DNA of 64,000 nt from Terriglobia bacterium (GTDB lineage Bacteria > Acidobacteriota > Terriglobia > Terriglobales > Acidobacteriaceae), in assembly GCA_020073465.1 (NCBI GenBank), contig JAIQFC010000014.1, positions 1 through 64,000 on the forward strand. The letters run 5' to 3'. Numbering within the stretch: the first letter of the stretch is position 1; every line of letters starts with the position of its first letter. The position numbers and the translations under genes were made by a program. The notes beneath the pieces are model-generated. The model saw only the letters and a list, made by a program, of their open reading frames with translations. It ran no database searches and was not told where the DNA came from. Shown here piece by piece: positions 17,328 through 25,549 of the stretch.

Positions 17328-18812
17328 TCACTTCCGGCGCCAGCGGACTCCATCCTTCGTGTTTTCGACGACGATACCCGCGGTCACAAGTTCAGTTCGC
17401 AGCGTGTCTGAGACTTTGAAGTTGCGGGCGCGACGGGCGGCTTCCATCTCGCCGACCTTCTTCTCGATATCAGCATCTGAGAGCTGGCCGGACTGCACTG
17501 CCTCTTGCAGCTTTTCAGTGACGTCTTTGTCGCGACCCTCGGCCTTCGCCCACTCGAGAACCTGCTTCATCCTCGGGGCGTCATCGTCGTGCAGAACGGC
17601 AAAGATCTCGTCGAACTTGCCGAGCACGGCGAGCAGGGGTGGAATGTCATCTTTCCTGATCGCGCCGGAGTCGAAAGCGGCGTTGGCGCGGCGGATCATC
17701 TCGAAAATCGCCGCCTGGGCCTGAGCGGTGTTGAGGTCGTCCTCGAGCGCGGCGCGCATACGATCCGCAGTCTCGCGGGCGAGCGATTGCATCTCACTGC
17801 TGGTCCCTGCTGGGAAGGCGCCTGACGCCAGGCGCAGGCGGAAATTGCGCAAGCGCTCTACGGATACAGCTGCCTGCTTCAGCCCGTCAAACGTGAAGTT
17901 CAGCTGGTTGCGGTACGGAACTGACGTGAGCAAATAGCGGAGGGACGACGGCTTATGCCCTTTCAGCACGAGATCGCGCAAGGTGAAGAAGTTGCCCAGG
18001 CTCTTGGACATCTTCTCACCTTCGACCAGCAGGAAGCGGGCGTGAAACCAGAAGTGAGCAAAGGGCTTCCCGGTGAGCGATTCCGACTGTGCGATTTCGT
18101 TCTCGTGATGGGGGAAGACAAGATCTTCGCCTCCAGCGTGCAGGTCGAAGCTCTCCCCCAGTTCCTTCATCGACATGACGGAGCACTCCAGGTGCCAGCC
18201 GGGGCGTCCCGGACCGATCGGGCTATCCCACGAAGCTTCTCCGGGTTTCGGCGCTTTCCAGAGAGCGAAGTCACGGGCACTGTCTTTCTCGTATTCGTCC
18301 ACGTCGACTCGCGCGCCATCCACCATGCCGCTGAAATCCTTCTTTGAGAGCTTCCCATACTGGGGAAATTTCGCGATGCGAAAGTAGTAAGAGCCGTCCT
18401 CGGTGCGATACGCGATATCCCGTTCCACCAGCCTGGTCACGAACTCCGCCATCTCCGGGATGTGCTCGGTGGCGCGCACGAGTGTCGGCTGCTCAATGTC
18501 GATCATGGCGGCGTCCTCGAGAAATGCTTTCTCGTACTTGGCGGTGTATTGCTGTACGCTGACGCCATCGCGGGCGGCATTGCGGATGATCTTGTCGTCC
18601 ACGTCGGTGATGTTCATGACGTGGCGTATCTTGTACCCGCTCTGCCGCAGGAATCGCCGCAGAAGGTCGACGGCGATAAACGTGCGGAAGTTGCCGATGT
18701 GCCCGTAATCGTAGACGGTTGGCCCGCAGGCGTACATGCGGACTTCCTTACCGATGAGCGGACGGAATTCCTCAACTCGCGAGGACATGGTGTTGAAAAG
18801 CCGGAATGCCAT
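17328..18812 (-). CDS. cysS: Cysteinyl-tRNA synthetase
   Basis: 494 residues, full length for class I CysRS. Visible motifs: the zinc Cys in RMYACGPTVYD, the HIGH-type signature YDYGHIGNFRT, the zinc-site region GWHLECSVM, and the KMSKS loop EKMSKSLGNFFTLRD. The C-terminal helical anticodon-binding region (DDLNTAQAQAAIFEM) is present. It charges tRNA-Cys in the cytoplasm. The long spacer upstream (18813-19082) includes a dispersed repeat and separates it from pgsA. Confidence 0.96.
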   Translation of the reverse strand: MAFRLFNTMSSRVEEFRPLIGKEVRMYACGPTVYDYGHIGNFRTFIAVDLLRRFLRQSGYKIRHVMNITDVDDKIIRNAARDGVSVQQYTAKYEKAFLEDAAMIDIEQPTLVRATEHIPEMAEFVTRLVERDIAYRTEDGSYYFRIAKFPQYGKLSKKDFSGMVDGARVDVDEYEKDSARDFALWKAPKPGEASWDSPIGPGRPGWHLECSVMSMKELGESFDLHAGGEDLVFPHHENEIAQSESLTGKPFAHFWFHARFLLVEGEKMSKSLGNFFTLRDLVLKGHKPSSLRYLLTSVPYRNQLNFTFDGLKQAAVSVERLRNFRLRLASGAFPAGTSSEMQSLARETADRMRAALEDDLNTAQAQAAIFEMIRRANAAFDSGAIRKDDIPPLLAVLGKFDEIFAVLHDDDAPRMKQVLEWAKAEGRDKDVTEKLQEAVQSGQLSDADIEKKVGEMEAARRARNFKVSDTLRTELVTAGIVVENTKDGVRWRRK

Positions 18813-18928
18813 AGTTGTCTTCGAGCGGCAACGACGAACCTATGATTCTAGGGGGACGCGAGAAACAGGGTCAAATGGGTGGTATCCCGCAATAGTGGGG
18901 CAGTTTGATTCTGAGCTCTGTTGTCATG

Positions 18929-19003
18929 CGCGCGAGATCTCTTCGACTTCGCTCAGGGCAGGCTCTTCACTCCGCCTGAAGGGCGGCTTCGCTCAGGATG
19001 ACG
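18929..19003. repeat. Dispersed intergenic repeat, copy 2
   Basis: GCGCGAGATCTCTTCG ... CTCCGCCTGAAGGGCGGCTT followed by CGCTCAGGATGACG matches the copy at 3239-3290, with an added TTCGACTTCGCTCAGGGCAG segment shared with 17211-17290. Confidence 0.6.
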
Positions 19004-19082
19004 TCCTGAGAAGCAGGAATCTCTCGGAATCCAAGATACGCCACTACGTAGCTCTTAGGTACGAGAAGCCCCGCGATGAGCT

Positions 19083-19664
19083 TTACGGGCGGGGATGGGC
19101 GGGGAGTTCCGGATGCGCTCGTAGTCTATGCTGAACCAGAAAAACGTAGTGCACGGCGGAGATGATGGTGAAGGCGAAGGTCGCGCGCAGAAACTCGGTG
19201 CGCGCGATCCACACCCAGCGCACGGGATGGACCTGCAGCATGAGGACAAAGAAGACTGCACCGATCTGGGAGAACGTATTCGCCTTTCCGAAGATGCTGG
19301 GACTGAAATTGCGCAGCCCGGCGATAGCGAAGAGCACGGCGCTTGCTGCGAGGATCGAAATGTCCCGGCTGAAAACCAGCACCGTAAACTTCCACGGGAT
19401 CTTGTGCAGGATGGACAACACCAGAAACATCGTGCTCAACAGGAGTTTGTCCGCGATGGGATCAAGATATTGTCCAAGCAGCGTCTGTTGGTGCAGGGTG
19501 CGGGCCAGCAGGCCGTCCAGCCCATCACTGAAGCCCGCGATCACGAAGACGATGAGCGCCCAACGATAGTGTCCGTCCACCAGATGAATCACGATGAACG
19601 GGACGAAAATCATCCGCAGCAGGGTGAGCTGGTTGGGCGCAGTGAAGATTTGGGAAAGCCTCAC
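19083..19664 (-). CDS. pgsA: CDP-diacylglycerol-glycerol-3-phosphate 3-phosphatidyltransferase
   Basis: 193 residues with several membrane helices. The CDP-alcohol phosphatidyltransferase signature is complete: SDGLDGLLARTLHQQTLLGQ followed by YLDPIADK, giving DG-x2-AR-x8-G-x3-D-x3-D. The N-terminus (LSQIFTAPNQLTLLRMIFVP) is that of PgsA. It makes phosphatidylglycerophosphate in the inner membrane. It starts with GTG and overlaps the stop of the upstream gene by 4 bases, so the two are coupled. The C-terminus (HPELPAHPRP) is slightly extended. Confidence 0.92.
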   Translation of the reverse strand: MRLSQIFTAPNQLTLLRMIFVPFIVIHLVDGHYRWALIVFVIAGFSDGLDGLLARTLHQQTLLGQYLDPIADKLLLSTMFLVLSILHKIPWKFTVLVFSRDISILAASAVLFAIAGLRNFSPSIFGKANTFSQIGAVFFVLMLQVHPVRWVWIARTEFLRATFAFTIISAVHYVFLVQHRLRAHPELPAHPRP

Positions 19665-20164
19665 GCGGGCTCCTCGCCAGAGGACGTCGTCTGGTGGATT
19701 CCAGATTGTGCCAGCAGGTCAGAAGGCTGCAGGCCAGTCTTCGCGAAAAAGCGCTGGGAAAGCGAGGGGAGACTTCCGTCGGGGAGATCGAGTTCGACCC
19801 GCTCAATGCGGTGCATGGGGAAGAAGACCACTGCCGGAGAAAAGGGCTCGCCGTCCTTTACCATGACGGCCAGGTCTTCGAACGACGCCAGCTCGATCCC
19901 GCTGAGACTCAGGCCTTCCGGGGCTAGTGCGAGGATCATGCCCCAGAACTTTTCCCTGGGATTACACAGGGTCACGATCACGACGGCGCCGGGCAGAAAT
20001 GGGGCTCGGGCTGAGCTTGGGGTTGCCTGGGACTGGCTGGTGAGCGGTGGCTTGTCCACGCAACGATTGTCGCCGTGCTGCAGAAGCTTTGCAACTGGGG
20101 TGAGTGCCCCCCTTAAGGACGAGCCGGGGATGTGGGAAGCTGCGCCCGGCATTAGGCCAGCCAA
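19661..20164 (-). CDS. Hypothetical protein coupled to pgsA
   Basis: Up to 167 residues; the start is uncertain (TTG at 20164, ATG at 20152, GTG at 20059 are candidates), and the N-terminal ~50 residues look unstructured. The core reads LPGAVVIVTLCNPREKFWGMILALAPEGLSLSGIEL, then VVFFPMHRIERVELDLPDG, a small beta-barrel-like domain I associate with conserved Acidobacteria proteins encoded next to pgsA. Function unknown. It overlaps pgsA by four bases. Confidence 0.7.
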   Translation of the reverse strand: MAGLMPGAASHIPGSSLRGALTPVAKLLQHGDNRCVDKPPLTSQSQATPSSARAPFLPGAVVIVTLCNPREKFWGMILALAPEGLSLSGIELASFEDLAVMVKDGEPFSPAVVFFPMHRIERVELDLPDGSLPSLSQRFFAKTGLQPSDLLAQSGIHQTTSSGEEPA

Positions 20165-20518
20165 GACCTGACGACTGGCGAGCAGCAGGCGGATGGTTGC
20201 CGTCGGCGCTCGGACACTGGAATTCTTGTTACAAAATCAGAACAACTTTAAGAAACTTACAAAGGCGATGCGAAGCAGGAGTATTTTGCACGACTAGTGC
20301 AACAGTCTGCCATCCGTGCTCGGATGGTGAATCCCAGGTTAGTCGTTTCAAGTAGTTCCGTTATTTGTAATTTGCAGTTGATAGCTTTGAAGCTTGATGC
20401 AGAAGACCCCGGCTTCTTCATTCAGAATTCTTCCCTGACTAACGCAAGCAGCCAGCATCATGACCAGCCCCACAGCCAGCCCTGGTTGTGGACTTGATGC
20501 TTTTTGGAGGTCGCGTCC
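20165..20518. promoter_or_regulatory. Divergent promoter region upstream of the Ubl cassette
   Basis: About 350 AT-richer bases between the minus-strand pgsA operon and the first plus-strand gene of the cassette, so promoters for both should lie here. A perfect palindrome TTGCACGACTAGTGCAA at 20286-20302 could be an operator. I searched for a sigma-54 -24/-12 element with correct spacing and found none convincing. Otherwise nothing is recognised. Confidence 0.4.
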
Positions 20519-22099
20519 ATGAAGTTCGACGCACGTATGCGGGGAATCAAAGTTCAACGCGAGCCGATCAAGGTTCGTCCACCGCTTGACGAACCGGTGC
20601 TGCAAATTGGCGGCAGCCGCCGCACTCAAAAAACCGAGTGGAAGGATACCGAGGCTACGCGTTACTTGTGCGCGGAAGCGCACTTGAGTGCCAGGTTTCG
20701 CGAGTGGGTGCTGAAAAAGTTTGCCCGGGAAAAGCATCTGGCCATCGCTGCCTCGTACGGACTAGACATGGGGACAGTGTTGAAGCACTGTCTGGAAGCC
20801 CGGCGGCGTGTGAACATCCGCAATGGTTTTCTTACCATACCGTTTCTTCTTGGGATGCTCATCCTGCTGATTGGTTTCGACCGGCTGGACTTGCTGCCGG
20901 TCGTTCTGATCCTGGCGCCGATGACCGCGTGGGCCGGGGCATGGCTGGTGGTCGGATGGGAGCGTTGGGAAGCCGACAAGCTGGTACGCCGCAATCTGTT
21001 GAAGGATGGCTTCGATCCGGATTGTGTCCCGGCCCCGCACAGCCCAAAGATGCAGCAAGTGCTTCGCGATCTGGAGGAAGCGCAGAAAGCGAACGTGCTG
21101 ATTTACAACGGCTTTGCACCGTTCGTCGGTTGCGGGGGCGGTCTGGGAGGGTGGTCGTTTGCCGTGGATGTGACGAAGGGCAAGCAGGATCTGGGACAGA
21201 TCGGCCAGCCCATCCCTTTTCGGGTGCGGGAGCTCTACGACGAAATCGCGCAAGCAGCTTACTCCCTGGGTTTTAGCACGCTCACTCTGGAGGACAAACT
21301 CTGCGTAAATGGGCAGGACATACGCAACGATCCCAGGTTTCTTCCGGATCCAATGGGCCGTCCTTGCTCGAAGGTGGCGCCGGAGGTAATTGGGGAATTT
21401 GTGGAGTCGGTCAATTTCGGGGCACGCCACTACAAGCACATTCGGGTGGTCGACTGGAGCGGGGAACTTGCCTTCAACGTCATGCTTCGGTTCGTCAATA
21501 CGGGCCACCACTTGTTCATTGAGGTCAACTACAACTTGTTGACTCCTCTGCATGAGGGGTATCACCGGGTCGATTCCCTGAACCCCGACCTGTCGTTTGA
21601 GGACTGGCTGAAGTTGGTTCTGTCTTCGTGGGCCCTGGCGCCTTTTCTGTTGTTGGCGCTTCCTTTCGTGCCGGTTGTGTTTGTTCAACGGTGGTACCAC
21701 GAGTGGCGGGAAGAGCGACGACTGCGGCGGACCGTACGAAACAATCGCTCCTTCAACTACGGGGCGGCGAGTTCGCTCCGGGAAGATACAGCGTCCGGCT
21801 TCTACCGCAGGTATTTCCAGAAACTGGACAGCGAACTGTACAAGAAAGTCCTGGAACGGCAGATTTTTGACACGATTATCCGGTTTCTCGACCTCCGCAA
21901 CATAGAGACTGCCGATCTCAAGGAACGGCAAACGACAGTGCTGAACAGCGGTGTCATTGTTTCGGGAAGCGGAACGATTCAGGCGGAGACATTGGCGGTC
22001 GGGAGCCATTCAACCGCGGTTTCAGAAAAGCAGGAACGACCGTCCAGGCTGAGTTTTGTCAAGAACCTCGGGTCGAAGACGGCTGGTGCAAGGCAGTGA
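20519..22099 (+). CDS. Membrane protein of unknown function, first gene of Ubl cassette
   Basis: 526 residues; GGAGG eight bases before the ATG. Two close membrane helices at ~101-120 and 124-147 and a third hydrophobic stretch near 365-385 (SSWALAPFLLLALPFVPVV) leave a soluble central domain (residues ~150-360) with NVLIYNGFAPFVGCGGGLGGW. The C-terminal ~45 residues carry SGSGTIQAETLAVGSHSTAV, a motif repeated at the start of the next gene product (GGSIQAGSLAVGDGASAYSQ). I do not recognise the family. The shared motif suggests a physical or regulatory link with the next protein. It heads a plus-strand run reaching the E1-like gene. Confidence 0.75.
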   Translation: MKFDARMRGIKVQREPIKVRPPLDEPVLQIGGSRRTQKTEWKDTEATRYLCAEAHLSARFREWVLKKFAREKHLAIAASYGLDMGTVLKHCLEARRRVNIRNGFLTIPFLLGMLILLIGFDRLDLLPVVLILAPMTAWAGAWLVVGWERWEADKLVRRNLLKDGFDPDCVPAPHSPKMQQVLRDLEEAQKANVLIYNGFAPFVGCGGGLGGWSFAVDVTKGKQDLGQIGQPIPFRVRELYDEIAQAAYSLGFSTLTLEDKLCVNGQDIRNDPRFLPDPMGRPCSKVAPEVIGEFVESVNFGARHYKHIRVVDWSGELAFNVMLRFVNTGHHLFIEVNYNLLTPLHEGYHRVDSLNPDLSFEDWLKLVLSSWALAPFLLLALPFVPVVFVQRWYHEWREERRLRRTVRNNRSFNYGAASSLREDTASGFYRRYFQKLDSELYKKVLERQIFDTIIRFLDLRNIETADLKERQTTVLNSGVIVSGSGTIQAETLAVGSHSTAVSEKQERPSRLSFVKNLGSKTAGARQ

Positions 22100-22145
22100 G
22101 CAGTCGTAGCGGTGGTTTTTAAATTTGAGACGTAAGGACTTGAGT

Positions 22146-22505
22146 ATGGGGAACCGCGGAATCATTCAGTACGGGGGCTCGATCCAGGCTGGTTCGTTGG
22201 CGGTTGGGGATGGCGCGTCGGCTTACTCCCAGGCTTACAAGGCGCTTGCCGACAAGGGTTTGGATGAGATCAAGGGAAAGCTGGAGGAACTGGTTCAGGC
22301 GGTCAAGGCGGAGTCTGGCCAGTTGAAAGATGCCGGCAAGGTGCACAAGTCCACCGAGGAATTGGCTCGCGAGTTGGCGAAAGAGAAACCGGAGAAACCG
22401 GTTGTGTTGAGGATCCTGGAGCAGATTGCGGGGGCTGCCGGCAATGTTTCGACGGTGATCGCTGCCGTGAAGGGGCTGATAGGGGTGGCATCGTTTCTGG
22501 TGTAA
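22146..22505 (+). CDS. Small protein sharing the GSIQAGSLAVG motif
   Basis: 119 residues from ATG 22146 (AAGGA eight bases upstream). Layout: GIIQYGGSIQAGSLAVGDGA at the N-terminus, a charged helical middle likely to form a coiled coil (DEIKGKLEELVQAVKAESGQLKDA), and a hydrophobic C-terminus (VSTVIAAVKGLIGVASFLV) that could insert in a membrane. No known family. It is 46 bases after the membrane protein gene and shares its motif, so a joint complex is plausible. Confidence 0.65.
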   Translation: MGNRGIIQYGGSIQAGSLAVGDGASAYSQAYKALADKGLDEIKGKLEELVQAVKAESGQLKDAGKVHKSTEELARELAKEKPEKPVVLRILEQIAGAAGNVSTVIAAVKGLIGVASFLV

Positions 22506-22686
22506 GCGCCGGAATGGGGGGCGAAAATCTCGTGGGGGCTTCGAAGTAGTTCATTCCGTTACTGGCCTGCGAAACACAGCAGCAAGATTTCCGCAGATCA
22601 ACGTTCGATCCCAAGAGAAAGCTTCTGCACGTTGTAACGCGAGTGACATTTCCTGCACTACTTAGATAGGGGCGGGGTTTACCAGC

Positions 22687-23931
22687 ATGGCAGATCTGCA
22701 GATCAAAGATCCCGCGATGGATCGCTATCACTCCCTCGCTCTGTCCTCGGTCTGGGAATTGGCCAGAATCCGGCAGGCATGTGCGCTGGTCGTGGGAGCG
22801 GGCGCCCTCGGCAACGAGGTTTGCAAGAACCTGGCGATGATGGGGGTAGCGCTCATCGTGGTGCTGGATCGCGACACAGTTGAGGTCGCCAACCTGAGCC
22901 GCTCAGCCTTCTTTCGTGAATCCGATCATGGTCGCCTCAAGGCGGAAGTCATCTGCGAGCGGCTTAAAGATCTCAATCCCGACGTGGAGCTTCAGCCTCT
23001 GGCGGGAGACCTGGACGAGGTGTTGGGGCTGGGAGTCGTCCGGCGCGCGGACATGGTTTTTTCGTGCCTGGACAGCCGGCTCGCCCGCCGTTCTCTCAAC
23101 CGCATGTGTGAGAAGTTGAGCAAGCCCTGGGTGGATGGAGCCATGGAGAATCTTCTCGGGGAAGTGAACGCTTACCTGCCCGGGGAAGGTCCCTGCTACG
23201 AATGCAAGCTGACGGCAGCAGCGAAGACGGCGCTGGCGGAAGCTGCGTCCTGTCGCGGGATCGCGTTGCGGAATCTGTCGCGGGGTAAGGTTCCTACCAC
23301 TTCGACGATGGGTTCCATCATCGCGGCCCTCCAGGTCCAGGAGGCAGTGAAGATGCTCCATGGAGACTTCCAGAACGCGCTGGTTGGCAAGCGGCTGGTG
23401 GTCAACTGCACGATCAACGATTTTTACATCAGCGAGTCGGAGCGAAAAGATGACTGCCCCGGTCATTTTCGTTATGGGGAAATCACCGAGGGTGACGGTT
23501 TCAGCGCGGCGTCTACTTCTGCGTCCGATTTGCTAGCGCGCTTCGCCAAGGATAACGGCGAGGAGGGTGCGGTGGACCTGGGGCGGGAGGTGGTCATCGC
23601 CCTGCGCTGCAGCACATGCGGTGAAACCGAAGTGCTGGGACAACCACTGCGCAGGGTCGGTGAGGAGGCTGCACGCTGCCCACGATGTGGGCAGATTCGT
23701 GAACCCGAGACAACCCACGCGGTCCGTGGGACGGAAGCCTATGCGCAGTGGCCGCTGTCCAGACTCGGAATCCCGAAGCTCGATGTGCTTGAGGTCCGAG
23801 GCTCAAGCGCAGCTGTCTGGTACGAATTGACGGGAGACCTCCAGAGCTTCCCGCACTTCGGTTGCCCTGAGCTGGCCCCAGTTGCGGACAAACAACCTGC
23901 GGAACCGACTGAGCAGAAAGCAGTGGCCTAG
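22687..23931 (+). CDS. E1-like (ThiF/UBA) ubiquitin-activating-type enzyme with zinc ribbon
   Basis: 414 residues. Residues ~25-245 form the ThiF/E1 adenylation fold: VVGAGALGNEV (G37-G42 loop), LDRDTVEVANLSR with D61, D63, N69 and R72, and K85, the set that binds ATP and contacts the Ubl C-terminus. C170 and C173 (CYECKL) fit the usual first zinc pair; C189 (AASCRG) is a candidate catalytic cysteine. A C-terminal extension holds a zinc ribbon, CSTCGE (308/311) and CPRCGQ (331/334), followed by a beta-rich tail. It should adenylate the Ubl encoded at 24441 and pass it to the E2-like protein. The start has a weak ribosome site; ATG 22717 is an alternative. Confidence 0.9.
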   Translation: MADLQIKDPAMDRYHSLALSSVWELARIRQACALVVGAGALGNEVCKNLAMMGVALIVVLDRDTVEVANLSRSAFFRESDHGRLKAEVICERLKDLNPDVELQPLAGDLDEVLGLGVVRRADMVFSCLDSRLARRSLNRMCEKLSKPWVDGAMENLLGEVNAYLPGEGPCYECKLTAAAKTALAEAASCRGIALRNLSRGKVPTTSTMGSIIAALQVQEAVKMLHGDFQNALVGKRLVVNCTINDFYISESERKDDCPGHFRYGEITEGDGFSAASTSASDLLARFAKDNGEEGAVDLGREVVIALRCSTCGETEVLGQPLRRVGEEAARCPRCGQIREPETTHAVRGTEAYAQWPLSRLGIPKLDVLEVRGSSAAVWYELTGDLQSFPHFGCPELAPVADKQPAEPTEQKAVA

Positions 23932-23985
23932 CCTCCGATGCGGTCGGGACCGGTGCAGTTCACGGTCCTAAAGGATGTTGTTGAA

Positions 23986-24399
23986 ATGAGATTCTCTGAT
24001 CTACGCCTGACGAAGTTCGGCATCGTGCTGTTGGCCGATGCTGCGTTGCTGCTGGTCGTGTGGTTGATTCTGCTGGTCAGCTGGGGTGGGGGCGCGAGTT
24101 GGCTGGTTCACCTGCTGCTGGTCACGGCCGTGGTGTTTGTGGCCATCGCTTTCTGGGGGCGCCGCCCCAAGTCGCGTATCAAGTTCTTGCCGCCCAACAA
24201 GACAGTATTTGTGGCAGAAGCCGAGGTCCGGTATTGCTACGCCTGCCGCCAGGAGCTGAAACCTGGGCAGGAAAAGGCCCGCTGCAGCGTTACGTCTTCA
24301 CATGAGGTCCACCTGGTTTGCAGTGAGCGGCTAGTGCGCGGGAAGTGCCCTCAGTGCGGCAATGCTCTGCTCCCGGAACGTTTGCAGGACGCAGGGTGA
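23986..24399 (+). CDS. Membrane protein with C-terminal RING-like zinc module (E3-like)
   Basis: 137 residues. Two membrane helices (residues ~12-33 and 38-57) are followed by a short basic linker and a cysteine/histidine module at 84-124: C84-x2-C87-x12-C100-x5-H106-x2-H109-x2-C112-x8-C121-x2-C124. This order of four ligand pairs (CC-CH-HC-CC) matches RING-type cross-brace domains, and prokaryotic RING proteins are known near E1/E2 genes from comparative genomics. It lies between the E1-like and Ubl genes, so a membrane-bound E3 role is the natural inference. The module could instead be a plain zinc ribbon. AAGGA precedes ATG 23986. Confidence 0.75.
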   Translation: MRFSDLRLTKFGIVLLADAALLLVVWLILLVSWGGGASWLVHLLLVTAVVFVAIAFWGRRPKSRIKFLPPNKTVFVAEAEVRYCYACRQELKPGQEKARCSVTSSHEVHLVCSERLVRGKCPQCGNALLPERLQDAG

Positions 24400-24440
24400 A
24401 TGTAGAGGACATTTGAAAGCATTCAAGGAGGATGCCAGCG

Positions 24441-24776
24441 ATGTCAGACATCAAAATACGGGTGCATACGCAGGGTGGCGAGAGTCACTCCATCCAGACG
24501 CCCGCGGACATGAGCGCAAAAGACTTCCTTGCCGAGTTGGTTGGAGAACTTAGCCTCCCAACGCAGGATGCTGAGGGACACCAGGTGAGCTGGGCCCTCG
24601 ATGACAAGAATACCGGCCGGACCCTGAGCGATGAGAGGTCGCTGGGGGAAAACGGCGTGAAGGAAGGGCACGACCTGCACTTGCGACGTGAAGTTGTGGC
24701 GGGTTCAGGTTACGGCCAGGGCCGATTCCGGACTTGGCGGTTTCCGGCCCCGCCTGAAGCTTCGCGAACCGCGTAG
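24441..24776 (+). CDS. Ubiquitin-like modifier
   Basis: 111 residues; AAGGAGG nine bases before the ATG. Residues 1-85 read as a beta-grasp of the ubiquitin/YukD type: MSDIKIRVHTQGGE (first hairpin), the helix MSAKDFLAELVGELSLP, then LDDKNTGRTLSDERSLGENG and the last strand HDLHLRREVV. After it comes AGSGYGQGRF and a ~20-residue tail, so there is no terminal di-glycine; processing by one of the JAMM proteins at a Gly near 87-93 would be needed before activation. The same fold opens the protein at 27872. It sits directly before the E2-like gene. Confidence 0.82.
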   Translation: MSDIKIRVHTQGGESHSIQTPADMSAKDFLAELVGELSLPTQDAEGHQVSWALDDKNTGRTLSDERSLGENGVKEGHDLHLRREVVAGSGYGQGRFRTWRFPAPPEASRTA

Positions 24777-24791
24777 GCGGTTGGAGTGTCT

Positions 24792-25535
24792 ATGGCATCG
24801 CTTTCGTTCGATCCACGACAGGTACGGCTTGCAGACGAGAAACGGCGTCTGGATGAGGTCAATCGCGACAGTGACTTCGTTCGAGTCGAGCCCGTCGACG
24901 TGCTCCCGGGGCGGGCTCCGGAGCGGTTTCGCGTCAAGTTTCTCTGTAAGGGCATTGTCGGCATCGATCCTGTCTCGCAGGCGCCGATCTATGCCAACGA
25001 GCATTCCGTATTGATCTACTGCGACCAGGAGTTTCCCTCCGAAGTGCCGAGGCTGCGCTGGGAATCGCCGATCTGGCATCCCAACGTCCAGCACGCCGAA
25101 CCGAAGAATGTGTGCGTCAACAAGGCGGAATGGCTCGGGGGCACGGGGTTGGAAGATCTCTGCCGCCAGTTGTTTGATATGGCGCAGTACAGGAATTATC
25201 ACGCCGATTCCAGCCGCCTTCCGTACCCGCTGGATCAGGAAGTCGCAAACTGGGTCCGTGAGTATGCCGAGCCGCACGGCATTGTCGACAAGAAGCGGGG
25301 GATTGCAACGGACGATCGCCCGTTTTACCGGCCCAGTGCGGCTGCCGAACGGATCCGCAGAATTCGCATTCAGTCTTCCGCGGCTGAGCCCGCCGCACCG
25401 ACGGGACGGAGAATCAGAATCCATGGGCTCAGCTCCGCAACCACCCAGCACGGTGCGAGTGCCACCGGGACGGATGGAGCGCCGGCCGTGGGCTCAGGAC
25501 GCCCGGCCCGGCGGATCAAGTTTCGCAGCTCGTAG
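24792..25535 (+). CDS. E2-like ubiquitin-conjugating (UBC fold) protein
   Basis: 247 residues from ATG 24792 (GGAG five bases upstream). Residues ~10-165 carry the UBC fold. The diagnostic run is FPSEVPRLRWESPIWHPNVQ, with H96-P97-N98, then the catalytic-type C108 in KNVCVNKAEW and W114, spaced as in eukaryotic E2s. It should take the Ubl from the E1 as a thioester and transfer it to a lysine. The C-terminal ~55 residues are disordered and carry three copies of a basic motif (RRIRIQSSA, GRRIRIHGLSS, ARRIKFRSS at the very end), also seen at the start of the next protein. Confidence 0.88.
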   Translation: MASLSFDPRQVRLADEKRRLDEVNRDSDFVRVEPVDVLPGRAPERFRVKFLCKGIVGIDPVSQAPIYANEHSVLIYCDQEFPSEVPRLRWESPIWHPNVQHAEPKNVCVNKAEWLGGTGLEDLCRQLFDMAQYRNYHADSSRLPYPLDQEVANWVREYAEPHGIVDKKRGIATDDRPFYRPSAAAERIRRIRIQSSAAEPAAPTGRRIRIHGLSSATTQHGASATGTDGAPAVGSGRPARRIKFRSS

Positions 25536-25549
25536 CACGAGAGGAAATC

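Noticed and set aside
19128-20171. 347-codon plus-strand open frame
   Set aside because: Opposite pgsA and its coupled upstream gene; pgsA has a complete catalytic signature.
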